A stretch of 64,000 nucleotides of DNA, from assembly GCA_027886175.1 (NCBI GenBank), contig JAJNNQ010000024.1, positions 5,316,001 through 5,380,000 on the forward strand, read 5' to 3'. This DNA comes from Phylloscopus collybita. Taxonomy: Eukaryota > Chordata > Aves > Passeriformes > Phylloscopidae. The notes beneath the pieces were generated by a model. The model made no database searches. It saw only the letters and a list, made by a program, of their open reading frames with translations, and was not told the origin of the DNA. Each line of letters opens with the position of its first letter. Position 1 is the stretch's first letter. Below, piece after piece: positions 31,571 to 43,690 of this stretch. A program made the translations under genes and the position numbers.

Positions 31571-34500
31571 ATAAGCAGCAGGAATGTTGGATAAGTGCTG
31601 AAGACCATTTCCATGAAGAGAAATGCTGCCCTCCTGGTAGGAAGGGGTGTTGGGTCAAGCGATGGCATCGCTGTGTCCTGCAGCTGGGCTTCACACCTGG
31701 CTGCTGCTTCTCCTGGAAAAAGCCACCCAGCAGTGGTGTGGTGCAGGGGTCTGTGCTGAGGGGAGCTCTGATGAGCTGCTCTGGTTGGAAAAAATACACT
31801 TTTTGCAGCCCTTGTGGCCAAACAGCATGTCCAGGCTGCCAGAGGCTTTCCCGACAGGTCTCTATGTGCAATCCCAAATTTTTTAACGTCCTGGGATGTT
31901 AGGATAGCAGAGCAAAAGCAGGCACTGCAGCCTTCCTGATGCCAAAGCACGGAGCAGTGCACCTTTGCCACCCCTTGCCTGCAGGCTGTTTGCACAGCCT
32001 GGTCATTCCCACAGTGAAGATGAACATTTCTGACTCCAGCTGAGTTAAAGAGCTTCAGGAACAAATGAACTCCAAGGCAGAAATAGGCTATTTTCCCTCC
32101 ACCCCCCTGAAGCAGCTATCAGCAAGGAAAAAACCCCTCAATTTTCAGGGCAACTGAATCCATTTGCAAATGCATGTCAAGTGCGACAAATAGTTTGGGC
32201 TTAAATAATGGAGGGTGGCTTTTTTTCAATCTAAATGTTTTATTCCCACAGTTCCTGAACAAAACATTTCCCTTTTTCATTTTGAAATAATGTTCTGTTT
32301 TGAAACATGATTTTTTTAAAAAAGAACATAAAACAAAACATAAGCTCTCAAAATGAAGTAAATGGCACTGAATTTCTGTGTCAAAGGAAGGATTTAGCCA
32401 ACCCACTGTGTTTATTTTTTCCATGGTAGGTGTCAGCAAGCAAACTGGAAAATCTGCATTTCTGGACAACCTGAAATTATTCTTCTTTTCCACTCCTAAC
32501 AGAGAGCTCAGAAATCAATTTTCACAGGTTCATTTTCTAAGCAATCTCATCGCTGCTGTCAAAATGATCTCTCTACTCTTATTTGTACCCAAAACGGGCA
32601 GATAAAGAATATTCTTGAAGCAGAGGTGCAATTCCTCTTCCTGTGTCAGTCAAGCCCATTGGCATCACCCTGATGTAAATAAGATGGATCTTCCTCCCCC
32701 TTTCTCCCCAGAGCAGCTCAGGTTTCAGGCAGTCACAGGATCAGTGCCATCACCTTGTTCTCCCGTAGCACCTGAACTTCCCAGGGCCCTTATTGTTTAA
32801 TTAAGCCTTGCAAGGATGTTGTGAGATACACAAAGCACGCACAGTGATTGCTGCCAAAACCCTCATCTGTCAGTGTTGCAGTCTTTTCTCCGGTTTGGTT
32901 TTTTTTTTCAGCCTCACTTTGCACTTGGGCTTTCCCAGCCCTCGCTGCCTGGTTCCTTTCTGACTCCGTGGGCAAATTGGCTGATGGCATATCTATCCCG
33001 TGCAGTCAGACAAATCACACTGGTGCAAGCTATTTATGGTCCCCTAAGCATTGCCTGATTAACTTACTTGGCTGGCGTGCAGGGCTGTCTTGCCAGCTGA
33101 CAGAGGGAGCCGATGACACAAGGTACTTTGGTTTGTTGTATCCCTAGCAAGCCTGGGGGAGGCAGAGGACTGCCCGGGAAAAAAAAAAAAAAAAAAAAAA
33201 AATCACCGAGGAAACCGTGCAGCTCTTGAGCCAGGGGCTGGCATGTCCCAGGCCAGGGCTTGGCTTGGGCAGCCTGGGGTTTTAATTGGAGCCTGCAGAC
33301 TGTTCCAGGGGGTACCTGTCAGCCAGTACCACGGAGCATTAGCTCTGCCTTACAGGGGAAGGCGCTTAGGAAACCCCTGATTTCAGAAAGAGAAGGCTTC
33401 CCCTTTCTAGAGGTTTCCCTCAGAGGCTCCCGAGCCAGCTGTGAGGCTCTGATCCTTCGCTGTCAAGCCCTCACTGCCCGGTGCGGGTGGGTGTCTGATG
33501 GCCAGCATCCTGTACAAATGCAGATGTCCTGCTCCACACACACAGCAGGGGCAAATGCAGGTCCGTGTCCTCGTCCCCTTGTGGCTGACACTCACCCATC
33601 AGCTGGCAGAAAAGAGCCCCCTATCTTTGATGGCCGGTTTCATACGAGTTTCTCTGCTTTTCTGCTGGTCCCGGTCAGCATCCCCGGCCGTCTCTCACTG
33701 TGACAGCCGGTGGCTGCTGCAGGAGAGGAAATGCAAATTCAGCTGCCAAGAGATGGCGCAGAGGCACTGTGGCTGGCGAGGCGGGCTGGGGACCAGCCCG
33801 GGGGGCAGAGATGCTCCGGCACACGGGGCTGCTGGCTCTGCCTCTCGTTCCTGTTTGCAGGCGTGGGGAAAGGCTTGGTGCTTCGGAGAAGGGCCGAGCA
33901 GGGCTTGTGCCTGCGATGGCTGCACAGCCTGGTCGGCTCCATCACCTGGGTGCCCGCCTACCTGTGCCAGGAATGATGGAACAGCACATGCTCTGTCTCT
34001 CCATGCATCCCAGGTATTCCTGGGTGCTCCCTGCATGCATGTGTGGAGCAGGCTGCTGGTGGAGTGGTCATTCTCCCGTGCTCCCTGGTGCCTGTCTTAC
34101 CCTTGCAGGGAGAGGGCAGGAGTGGTGTTTGGGGACAACAGACCGTGTTTTGTGTATGTTGATGATGACAGGGCAGGGCTCTCCTTTGCTTTTCTCTCCC
34201 CCAGCCTCAGAGACTGGGTGATGTCTGTGTCCTAAACTGCCCTCTGGTCATCAGCCATGGCAGGGAATGTCCAAACCAGCTTCCTCTCTGTGGAGGTGAG
34301 CCCTGTGCCAGCTCCACCTGCACCTTCAAGGGACAAGGCAGGCACTGTCACCAGCCAAAGTGTCCATCCACCCTCTGGGTTTGCATCAGCCACGCTGGTG
34401 TGGCTCCCTGATGGAGCAAACCAGCCAACAGCTCTTTAAACAGCTGTCTGCACCACTGAGACAAACAGCAACATTTATGGAAATGTATATATTACATAAG

Positions 34501-34755
34501 GTGAAGCCAGGGTCAGTGTGTACCTCAGAAGGGAATCTCAGCCAGAGCACGAAAAGGATTTTGTGCTGATTTCTGACATCTTTTGGTGTCTTTTTCTTGA
34601 GAGAGGATGCTGTGTTTGAAAGCAAGTGGTCAAAAGCAGAAGGCGAGGTTTTCCTTTTGGGAAAAACCAGCACAGGGTTTGTGACACCAACTCCTTCTGC
34701 ATCCCCAGAAAGACACTGAGCTTGGGAGCCTCTGGGGCCCTGCTGTCTTCTTTGG
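31571..34755. other. Intergenic, no gene seen; A24 run and longest chance frame
   Basis: An A-run of 24 lies at 33179-33202. The longest open frame in the window (33498-34235, plus, 245 codons) lies here. Two other plus frames and two minus frames are open over the same bases, the product is Cys/Trp/Ser rich with no domain, and CpG and GC are raised. In 64 kb one such frame is expected about by chance, so it is not called. Confidence 0.45.
33179..33202 (+). repeat. A24 homopolymer
   Basis: Twenty-four A follow GCCCGGG. No upstream retroposed sequence could be recognised. Confidence 0.9.
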
Positions 34756-34760
34756 CACAG

Positions 34761-35503
34761 TGTCTTGGTTTGGAAAGACAGGTATCTGCCAGGGAAAGCT
34801 GGAGTTTCCCTTAGAATGGAGAATGTAAACCCCTCACCCCCTCCAAATTATAATTTTACAATTAAGGACTTTCAGGCAAAGATTTGGGAATAGGAATAAC
34901 AGTTCTTTACTAGGAATATTAACAATACAAATGTAGTTGAAAACAAAACCACCTAACCAACCAAACAAACAACAATTTTGGAAAATCCTGACAGAGTCAG
35001 AGCTACAACCTGACACCCTGTTGGTCAGGGTGTTGGAAGCAGCCCAAAAGTGAGTCCTCCTGGAGTGGCAGATGTGGTTCTGGTGGAGTAGAGATGATCC
35101 TGTAGAACAAGGGTCCAGTGGTGGTGAGAAGGGTCCAGTCTTCCTCCAGGAATCGGGTAAAGCTGGATCCTTTCTTGTTCCTGTGGCTCAGTTTTATCCA
35201 GGTAGGAATGGTTGGCTCCTCCCACTGGGTGGAGCATCTCACAATAGGATGATGGAACGTGAATGTACTGCTTTGGGGAGGGTATAGTTTGGGGATGTGT
35301 TTGTTTGGGGAGGTGTTAATGGCCCATTAGCAGACAACTATCCCCCTGGAGGGGAGACCAGTGGTGAAACAGATAAGAAACAAAACCCTACAGTTGGCCC
35401 ATTGACAAAAGGCACCCGCCCTACTCCTCCCAGAGTAAAGAAGAACAGTGCTTTCAGGAGATGAAAATAGAATACATATTTTTGTTTTCTATAACCCAGG
35501 ACA
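34761..35503 (-). mobile_element. Solo LTR, family B copy 2, 743 bp
   Basis: This is the inverted relative of the LTR at 18824-19567. It begins TGTCTTGG and ends CCAGGACA, with perfect 5-bp duplications CACAG at 34756-34760 and 35504-35508. One substitution has broken the terminal inverted repeat (CCAAGACA to CCAGGACA). It is a solo LTR with no internal coding region. The minus strand is relative to copy 1; the transcriptional direction is unknown. Confidence 0.92.
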
Positions 35504-35508
35504 CACAG

Positions 35509-37250
35509 GGTAACATTAATGCTGACCTGTGTGCTGTGGAAGAATGGTAGAGCAGGCAAACCTCTGGACTTGGTCTAGCAGACCACAATAGGCAGTGTTA
35601 TGGCAATAAAACTCCAAATGCTAGAACACAGGATTTACCAAGGGAAAACTGTTCTGAGGCTGTTCTTTGGATACAAGCACTTGCTGGCTTGTGGATGAAT
35701 TTTTGACAGTGGCTTGATGTTCCTTGTGTTTGAGTGGCAGCATCTGGATGTACATTTGCCTGGCAAAAATTCACTGCTTTGGTTTTAGGCCTGGGCTTCA
35801 CATTTTGGAGGCCACAGATGCCTGTGGGATGGAGGGAAAAGAAATGTGAGCTTGATCAGTGCAATGAGGAAGGAGTCAAAAAACCAAGGCAGCAGTGTTT
35901 GCAGCAAAGAAAATGGATGGAGGCTGGGGAAACAATCACTGTTAGGAGCTAGAGAATGATGGCATCCAATCAGGAGACAAGGAAAGAGTTCATTTCAGAG
36001 CAGTAACTGGTGTTAGCTTCCAGTTAACAGTAATAATAACTATATCCTGGAGTGATGGCTGAGTTCATTTGGACCAGATACAATTATTGCTTTGTGTGCA
36101 ACAAGCACCCTCAATTTGCTGTGCAATATTAAGCTGGAGTCAGCTCCCCTTCGGGCTCTGGTTTCCAGAGGCTGGGTTGCTAACAAAGTGCCCTCTTGCT
36201 TTCACACACCATCACTCACCGCACGTTCACACACATCTGTATTCTCTGATAAAATCAGGGTCTTTGCAGCTAAATGCCAGGTAGGGTTTCTTTCAGAAAA
36301 ATCCCTGTCTTCCTGGCAGGAGCCTGGGAGTCCCTCGCTGTAGACTCAAAGCACTCTGTGCTTTGGAAAAAAGCAGCCTGCTTGTCCAGTCTCCAGATCC
36401 TTGCTCCCCATTTTGGGACTGGGGCAGTTGGGCTGTGTTGCAGACACATTTTGGGTGGAGAGTCTGGGAAGGCAGGGCACTCACCTGCCATTGGGAATGC
36501 CCTCATTAACCTTGTCAGCCTTGGTGCTTCCCCTGACAAACTCAACAGAAGCCCTTGGGGAATAATAAGACTGACACACCCCAATCTTAAACTTGGACAA
36601 GCTTTTTAATACCCAGATGAAAAGATTACAGGAATGACCTACTTGTTTGGATGTGGCAGATCTGTGGAATGTGCAGAAGGCTTTCTCATTAGAGGAGGTC
36701 TGCAGGGTGGAGCTGCCCCACCAGCGCCGGAGCTGCAGCCAAGCAGCAGATTAGATGGTGCCTCCAAGGAGCTGGGCTCTTTCATGTGTTTGGAAATTCC
36801 CCATGCCACCCCTAATTCCTAGACAAAATGCTTTGTGCTGTGAGGCAGGAGTGGCTAATCCCAGCCTCTAAGGCCACCAGAGGTTTCCAAGCATTTCAGG
36901 CCCATCTGCACAGCCAGTGCTACCTTGGGCCTGGGCTGTGCAGGTCCATCAGTGGCATGCTGTGCCCTACAAGGCCAAGTAGCGTTTGTGAGTGCCAAGG
37001 CATGCCATGGTGTAATCTGGGATCCACCACTCCTGCGTCCTGATCTTCCACATTGGCATTAATTAAAAGCCTTCTGGACATATCCTCTCTTTTCTTCAGT
37101 AGCTTCCATGTGTCCTGACTGATGCCCAAGATGCTCAGTTTCAGAATGATTGAACTCCTGCCTAGCACATGGCTCTTTGGGAGATGCAAAATGCAAACTG
37201 GCACAAAAGCAGTTTCCTTAAGAGAAGAGTTTTTTTTTTTCTCCTGGCAG
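35509..37250. other. Intergenic, no gene seen
   Basis: Unique sequence between the LTR and the candidate exon at 37251. A pyrimidine tract ending in CAG near 37100 is followed at once by in-frame stops. No other exon with a usable donor was found that would join the candidate to the right. Confidence 0.4.
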
Positions 37251-37361
37251 AAAGTAAAAAGACCTCAGGAGCATTACTACTACCCAGGGACTTACCCTGA
37301 TCTGGATTTTGAGGACTTTCTGAGATGGGATCTACTGAAGGAGACAGAACATGGGTTATAA
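37251..37361 (+). CDS. Candidate terminal coding exon, function unknown
   Basis: A run of T followed by CTCCTGGCAG gives a strong acceptor ending at 37250. The next 36 codons, in phase 0, end at TAA 37359-37361. The peptide (YYYPGTYPDLDFEDFLRWDL in the middle) is aromatic and acidic, with composition typical of a real protein C-terminus and unlike the Cys/Ser/Leu-rich chance frames around it. I do not recognise the family. Against it, no AATAAA lies between the stop and the LTR at 37582, no upstream exon was found, and 36 codons can be open by chance. The nearest AATAAA is inside the LTR (about 37776). Confidence 0.28.
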   Translation, partial: KVKRPQEHYYYPGTYPDLDFEDFLRWDLLKETEHGL

Positions 37362-37581
37362 CTTGATAAACACAATAGCTTGGGTTTTCTGTGCTGTGAT
37401 CAACCTCTCCCACAGCATGCCAGGCTCGGAGGTAAAGCAGGGAAAAGGCTTCTGTGGTTCAGATGGTGGGAGAAGGGCACCCAGCTTATCCCCTGAGAGC
37501 CTTGAATACCCAGAGCCTCCTTGATGAGCAGTGCCATAAGTCTGACCTTCCTGTACATTCACCCTTTGCTGGGGTATTCCC

Positions 37582-38135
37582 TGTTGGGGAGGATGAAGTA
37601 GCTAGGCCCTGCAGAGATAATTTAATAGTAAAAGATTCTAAAAGTATGAAACCCACAAGAGGAATAGAATTAAAAGCAAAGTTTGAACTGTAAGCATGGA
37701 CAGGAAGAAGGTGATTAAGCAGCTGAAAGGGCTTGGCTGGGTGAGTCAGTGACACCCCTGCCAAGACAAAAGGATGAATAAAAGGCTGGACCTTCTCAGG
37801 TATCAGGGATAAGGTGGGTTTCACAGGTTTTGTTATGTAGAGTAGTATTGTAATGTTGTAGTTCCCATAGGCTGTATGTAGATTCTGTAGGTTTTGTATC
37901 TTAAGGTGATTGGTTAATGCTCATTAGAATATTCACGATAGAAAGGGTTAAAAGGGAATGTAAAGGAGCTCAGCCTCTTTGGCGTGCCTTCCCTTGGACC
38001 CTCTTGGACTTAGCACTGGATCCCTGGACCCTTCCCCAGCCAGGCTGCCTCCCCACGACCAATAAAGCACGTGTCCCAGAGTATCCTGATCTTCAGATCA
38101 TCTCTCTCGCGGGACAACAAGCATGTTTTCTAATA
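37582..38135 (+). mobile_element. Solo LTR, family A copy 2 (ERVK-like), 554 bp
   Basis: The element starts TGTTGGGGAGGATG and ends TTTCTAATA, flanked by the perfect 6-bp duplication ATTCCC at 37576-37581 and 38136-38141. AATAAA is at 38061-38066, 69 bases from the 3' end. It is highly similar to the copy at 6365-6963 but lacks the 13-bp tandem repeat, which accounts for most of the length difference. The TG...TA ends are the same in both copies, so the unusual TA is a family property and not a private mutation. No internal region is present. Confidence 0.92.
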
Positions 38136-38141
38136 ATTCCC

Positions 38142-39984
38142 TAGTGCTGCTGCAGCAACCCTCAAACCTGCCATGGCCCTGTGACTTTAGGGAGGATGGA
38201 CACACAGAGCTGGGGCCTATCTGGAGATGTGAGTGTTGAGCTTGGCGAGGCTCTCAGCAGGGAAGGAGGGTCAGTGTGAACCTTCCATGCTGTCAGTCAC
38301 CCAGGGCATGCAAACATCTGCACCACTGAACTGCCAGATTTGGCCTTGGTGTGATCCCAGATGTGACTCCTGTGCTGTTCCCATGTGGGTCAGCCTGAGC
38401 CCAAACCCCTCTGTGCCTGCTGCCTGCCTGGGAGGGCCTGCAGGCTGATACCACTGTGTGGGCAGACAGGACAGGCCTGCTGGGGTATGGGTGGCACCTA
38501 CAAGAGTTCTTATCCCCTTGCTGCTCCTCCTGCATCCCAGCCAGTGAGCCCAAAGCCATCCTGGCCAGCACTTAGCAGGCAAGCAGGCAGCACAGGCAGC
38601 AACAGCCACGGGGTCACAGCAGTGCCGGTGCCGCCGCCGAGTCCTTGGGCCAGCGACAAGGAGAAAAAGTGTGTTGTTATAAATCTACAACCTGCTCTTA
38701 ATGGCTGGGGGCTACAGGCATATAGATTAAATTTCAGTCCTATATTTCACAGAAGTCATGTCAAGGTGCTGCAAGTGAGCAGTCCTCTGATGGTGTTTTG
38801 GACATCTGGAGGGGGACTAACCAGAGCAATGAAATAAAGCATAACAACATGTAGACTTGAAGAACGGGAGAATTTCATGGCAGTGAGATCAGGGCTGTAA
38901 AATAGCTTCTGGAGGAACTTGTGGAAGCTTCTCTATGATTGGGTTATTTAAAAAAAAAAGATTGGACAAATGTTAGATGGTGTGTATTAGCCTAGTGGTG
39001 TGAAAATCACGGCAGTTCTGTCAGAAAAAGGATGACAGAAGGGTATGCTGTTCCATTTTCAGCAGCATTAGTCTGAATGCTGTTTGCTTTTCTTTGGAGA
39101 GTTAGGAAGCAGGTTGTTTCGTTATTTTGTGTTTGGGAAGAGGAGGTTTCTTTAGTTGTCAGTCTTAGAGAAAAAAAGAGTGGTGTTTTAATTCTGAAGT
39201 ATTTGGCCTGTGCACTTTCTTGTGGAGTGGAGAGGGACTGGAGGAAGGTAATTTGCACCCCACTGGGACAACCTCCCCCAGCAGAGGTTTGGACAGGGTC
39301 CCTGCTGGCTGCACTGAAGGATGTCTCTCTGCAGCTGTCAGATGCAGGAATGGGAGGGGGAGGCTGGCACAGACTGGGTGCCCATCAGCTGGTGCATGGC
39401 ACAAGGCTGGTGCCTCCCTTGTGGATGCTGCTCTGTGGCAGCTTCCTTTTGGGCTGCCCAGTTTTCTCTGTGCGTGGATGTACGGGAAAGCTACAGCACA
39501 GCGGACGAGGCAAGCAACAGCCCAGTGATTTCCCAGCCTTGTTCCTTTGTGAAGCCATCCCTGAACACATCCTTCCCCTTCTGACCTGTCCCTGCTCCTC
39601 AGAGAGCCCCAGCCTGGCTTTTCTCAGCCTGTGCATGGTGCTGCCAGCTGGTGTCAGCTCAGCCTGGAGGAGAGGCCAGCAGGAAACATTTGGCCAGCGA
39701 GCAAAAGCAGCCTTTACTCTAGAGCTGGAAATGAAAGGTCTTTCTCTCCAGCAATAGCCTCCTTCAGCCCACAGCCACAGTTCCTGACTCTCCCCACTTG
39801 TGTAACAGCATCAAGCCCCTTTGTTTTTGGACACCTTGCCCCAGCAGCCAGCTCTACCAAGGCCAGCAGTGACACTGTGCCCTCGGAGGGCTGCAGGGAG
39901 CAGAGGAAGGTGCCCCTCACCCCGGGAAGCCTGTCTGGGTGTGCCTGTTGGGGGAAGCTCCATCCTCCTCGGTAGAAAGTGACG
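38142..39984. other. Intergenic, no gene seen
   Basis: Unique sequence. The stretch 38650-38830 is CpG-containing then AT-rich (TTATAAATCTACAACC, CATATAGATTAAATTTC) and could be a small regulatory block. Frames up to 226 codons (39077-39757) have no domain and overlap others. Confidence 0.4.
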
Positions 39985-40370
39985 AGCTGGTAATAAATAT
40001 TCAATTTATTTAGAATTGCAAATACCAGGGGAAGGAAACCAGTAAACAAAAGAGGCCGCAGTCGGCATGGTGGCTAAAATTCCGGGATGTTGGACTGCAG
40101 TGATGGATACAGCAGGGGCGGAAGGCGGAGAGTGGCCAGCCAGGCCTGCGTGCCAGCAATTAAAACAAATTCAAGCCTAAGAAAGCAGAAACTCAAAAGG
40201 AAGCTGCTTAAGTTAGGCTCCTCTTAATGAGAGACAAATACACTAGAAAATATTGCCTGCTAACAGTATTCCTAAGCTGCTCCCAAGATGTTTTGATTAA
40301 ACCGCAGTTGTCTTTCCAGCGCACTAATGGTTTTTAATCTCTCTTGATGCCTAGGGGCGAAGGGGTCTAC
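39985..40370. promoter_or_regulatory. Conserved-looking AT-rich block
   Basis: Motifs such as GGTAATAAATATTCAATTTA, CAGCAATTAAAACAAATTC, CCTCTTAATGAG and GATTAAACCGCAGTTG are spread over about 350 bases that also retain CpG. No reading frame of interest crosses it. The pattern is that of a vertebrate developmental enhancer; this is inference from motif content. Confidence 0.25.
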
Positions 40371-43239
40371 TGATTCACAGCAGCTTGGTGAGCTGAAACT
40401 TGTCCCTGGTGAATGCATCTCTCATGCCAGAATCACGGCTTTTAATTTTTAAAAATGTAAGTTTTTTAGCAAAGGGAGAACCCTTAGCATGTGAGCGGGG
40501 CGTAAGTGCCGCGTGCCTGGCTAGGAAGGGAGCTCCTCTGGGAGGCAGATTCACGCTTCTCCCCTTCTCCTGGGGGTGCCCTGAATTATAATTCTGGCAC
40601 TATTTCACTGCAGGGCAAGCAAAATCTAATTGCACTTTCCTGCCTGGCTGGTGTGGAGGAGAAGAGGACAGTGCCATGAATCCTGCAGCTCCCGTGCCGA
40701 CCTGCCAGCAGTGGGCAAGAACAGGGGTTGCACAAGGCAAGGAAGGTCAAGGCTCCACTCAGGGGGCTTCAGAGCTCTCCAAAAGCCACAGGGAATGATG
40801 CTGGGGTGGTGGGTGATGCTGGGGGGCTGCCAATACCTCCTCCTTCATGTGAGGCCTCTCCTAAGCAGAGGGGGTCTGCTGTGTTTGCCAAAGCGTTGGA
40901 GGCAGAGGCAGCACATGGGGAAGTGTGAGAACAGCCATACCTCAGCCAGAATTGCTGGGGGAGTGAACTACAGGTGTTCAGCACAGGGCATTTGTGCCAA
41001 TCCCTCCCCTTTACATTTCCCTTCTTGCCAGCAGTTATGGGATGGCCCCAAGCCTTAGCAGGGCTCCTCATGTCTTGGAAATTTGGCTTCATCTTCCCTG
41101 TCAGCGTCAGCTGGTTGTGGCACCTGGCTGGTTCATGGGCAGTGTTCTGACCACAGAAACTTTTAGTTGGGAGATGGGACACGAGAGTGCTGATTTCTGG
41201 TGTTCTGTGGCCCTCACATCACACAGCAATGCTGGGAGACGAGGGCAGTGAGTTGGACTCGATTTCTGGGGAAAATGGGAAAGTAACCCTTTTTTTGTGC
41301 CCTAAAGCCATGCTCTGGGCTTGTACCAAACTGGAAGCACGCACCTGTCTCCCAGCAGGCTGTGTCTGTTTGGTGCTCAGCCTCCCACAGAGATGCCCAT
41401 ACCTCCCTTCTTTTTACAGCCCCCCTGTTTGTTCAGCATTCCTGGCCACCTTCCCTGACAGGTGACTCTGCTGTGGGTGGGCAGCCAGGGCTCACCACCA
41501 GCCATGACCCCCTCTCTCCCAACTCATCCCAAAGCCCACAGCCAACAACCCATTCCCCTTCCCTGCAATTTTGTCCCCCTCGGTTTCTTCCCCCAGCCTC
41601 GTGTTGGCAGCTTTCACAGAAAAGCAGCTGGGAAGGGAGGAAAGGCTTTTCTGCCAGCAGGTATGAGGGGAAAGCTCTGCCTGCCAGGGGCTTGCACAGC
41701 ACATGGCATGGGCCTGCCTTCCACCTCCTGTCTGGGCTGGGCACCAGGGAGCATCCCTGATGAGAGCAGACAGTTTCTCTGTCCTCTGGGTACAGTAGCT
41801 GCTTGTTGCTCACAGAGAATGAAAACATATTAAAGTACAAAACTGCTGCACTAGTCATTTTCCAATTCCCCACTTGGAGAACTGGCTTCCCTGGAAAATA
41901 GGTCACTTACATAAAAAGCACCTTATTATCACACCACAGCAGTGAAGGAAAGAGATGGCTCAAGAGACACTTTCATTTCGAGCCCCTGTTCCTGGGTACT
42001 TAGATATTTCTGGAAAATTGACCCTTTGGGCTGCAATTTCTCATGCTCGTTTCCAGCCCATAAGGTGAATTTCAGGACCTCATTCCCTCCACTGAGACAG
42101 ATGAAGTTAGGGAAGGAAATGTGTTACATCTTAACCCCTGGGAGAGCTGGGCATCCAAACTCTCTGCTCTCCACAGGGGTTGGGGTGAGCCATTACCTCT
42201 GATTTCTCATCAAGGGTGAGGAAGACTCCCAGAGACAGTAGACTTGTGTCCTTCCACTTCCTCCTGCAGTCACCCCTGCCTCCCACCCTCCCCAGAGATT
42301 CATCTGCTTTTCCTCTCTAACCCCATGGTTCATGCTGATCCCGAGGGCACCTGAGATGTGGAAGGGAGCAAAGTGAACATGGGAACATGCCCTTGTGGGG
42401 AAGGTGGAGGCTGTCTCGTTTTTATTAAAGACACTGGAGCTGGAAGAGGGAAAATGGGTGTGTGGAGAGAAAGAAAGGACTCACTAAGGGCCTATGTGAT
42501 TGGCCTTGGAGTCAGGTCTTCTTGAGAGGGAAAGGGAAGGTCTCTGTTGAACAGCTTTGCCTTGGCTCACTTCACAGCAGTGGCATTGGCAAAGTGCTTA
42601 GTTCTATTTCTCCAAAGGAAAAAAAAAAAGCTGTGACTTTGGTAAACAGGCCTCCTGAGAGACTCCAAAAAACAATATTCACCTCCTGGCTCCTGGGCTG
42701 GGTGCTGTGCTCTAACACCATTTCAACTGTGAGATTCAGCTGCCATAAACCTGACAAGGGCCAGCTGGGAGTTTCCTCAGCCTCTCCATTCCAATGATCC
42801 TGGCTCCCGCCTTGGCCAGCATCTGCTTCCCCCCACTGTGCTGGTCAGGCTGTGGAGGAAGCTGCCTTGCTGGCATCCCTGTGCCCAGCTGGGCAGGCAG
42901 AAAGGGGCCAGGGTGGGAAGGAACCCCTAGAAGAAGACAAGGAGGAGCAGGAAGTGGAAGGAGGAGTGGGATGGGATGGAGTGAAAGCAATAAAATGGAC
43001 AGATGGGATGGGAGGTGTGAGGGTAACAGCACAGTGAGAAGGCTCTGGAGAAGCTTGGAAGGCAGGGAGGGCAGATGGAGGACGGGCCAACCAAAGAGCA
43101 GGCTGCCAGCCTTTCACCCTTCCAAAGCTCATCCCCAGGAGGAGCTCACTGCCCTGGCACACGGTGGGGAGCATCCCAGCCACCAACACCTCTGCGAGAG
43201 CAGGGCACAGGGCCCGGTGCCTTGGCACGGAGGAGGTGC
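40371..43239. other. Intergenic, no gene seen
   Basis: Unique sequence with a purine-rich stretch about 42900-43080. Frames up to 167 codons have no recognisable domain. No mobile element with ends. Confidence 0.4.
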
Positions 43240-43690
43240 TTCCGAAAAAGATCAGCAAATTACCTCCGCAGCAGCGGCAGCCAGCGAGCGGGAGTAATTT
43301 ACATAGTAAGAGCTGGGAGATAGATGGCTCTTTAAACCAGATCTGTCATTCCCAGCTCTCCCCCCCCACCCTCTCCACCGTCTCTGACGCTTTGATGTTC
43401 CTCTTTGAAGAGCTCTCCTCGCTCGCTATTCCTCGCTCCCTTGGTGCCGCTCCAGCTCTCCGCATGCCTTTCCCCGTCTCCCTGCCCGTGCGCATCCCGG
43501 CAGGAAGGAGCGGAGCGGGTGGCAGCCGGCACCCAGAGAGCCAGCGCGGGCAGGGGGCTGTGCGGAGGGGAGGTGTCTTCGGCAGGCACCCAGGCCTTTG
43601 TTCTGATGCACCAGCGAAGAGGGGAGTGTGAAACAATAGCAGCATCGATGCCAAGCAGCTCTCGGTCGCTGCGTTGCCACCTGATGGAGG
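43240..43690. promoter_or_regulatory. Second CpG-rich block
   Basis: CpG density is well above the flanks over about 450 bases (for example GGAGCGGAGCGGGTGGCAGC near 43507, and CTCGGTCGCTGCG near 43662). The left part mixes CpG with AT-rich motifs (GGGAGTAATTTACATAG). It could be an unannotated promoter or an enhancer. No adjacent exon is supported. The open frames here follow from high GC. Confidence 0.35.

Noticed and set aside
33498..34235. Longest open frame in the window, 245 codons
   Set aside because: Several other frames on both strands are open over the same bases, the product is Cys/Trp/Ser rich without a domain, and about one such frame is expected by chance in 64 kb of this composition.
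41220..41290. GTTGGACTCGATTTC resembling a CR1 3' end
   Set aside because: Only a dozen bases match and the flanks do not continue the CR1 pattern.
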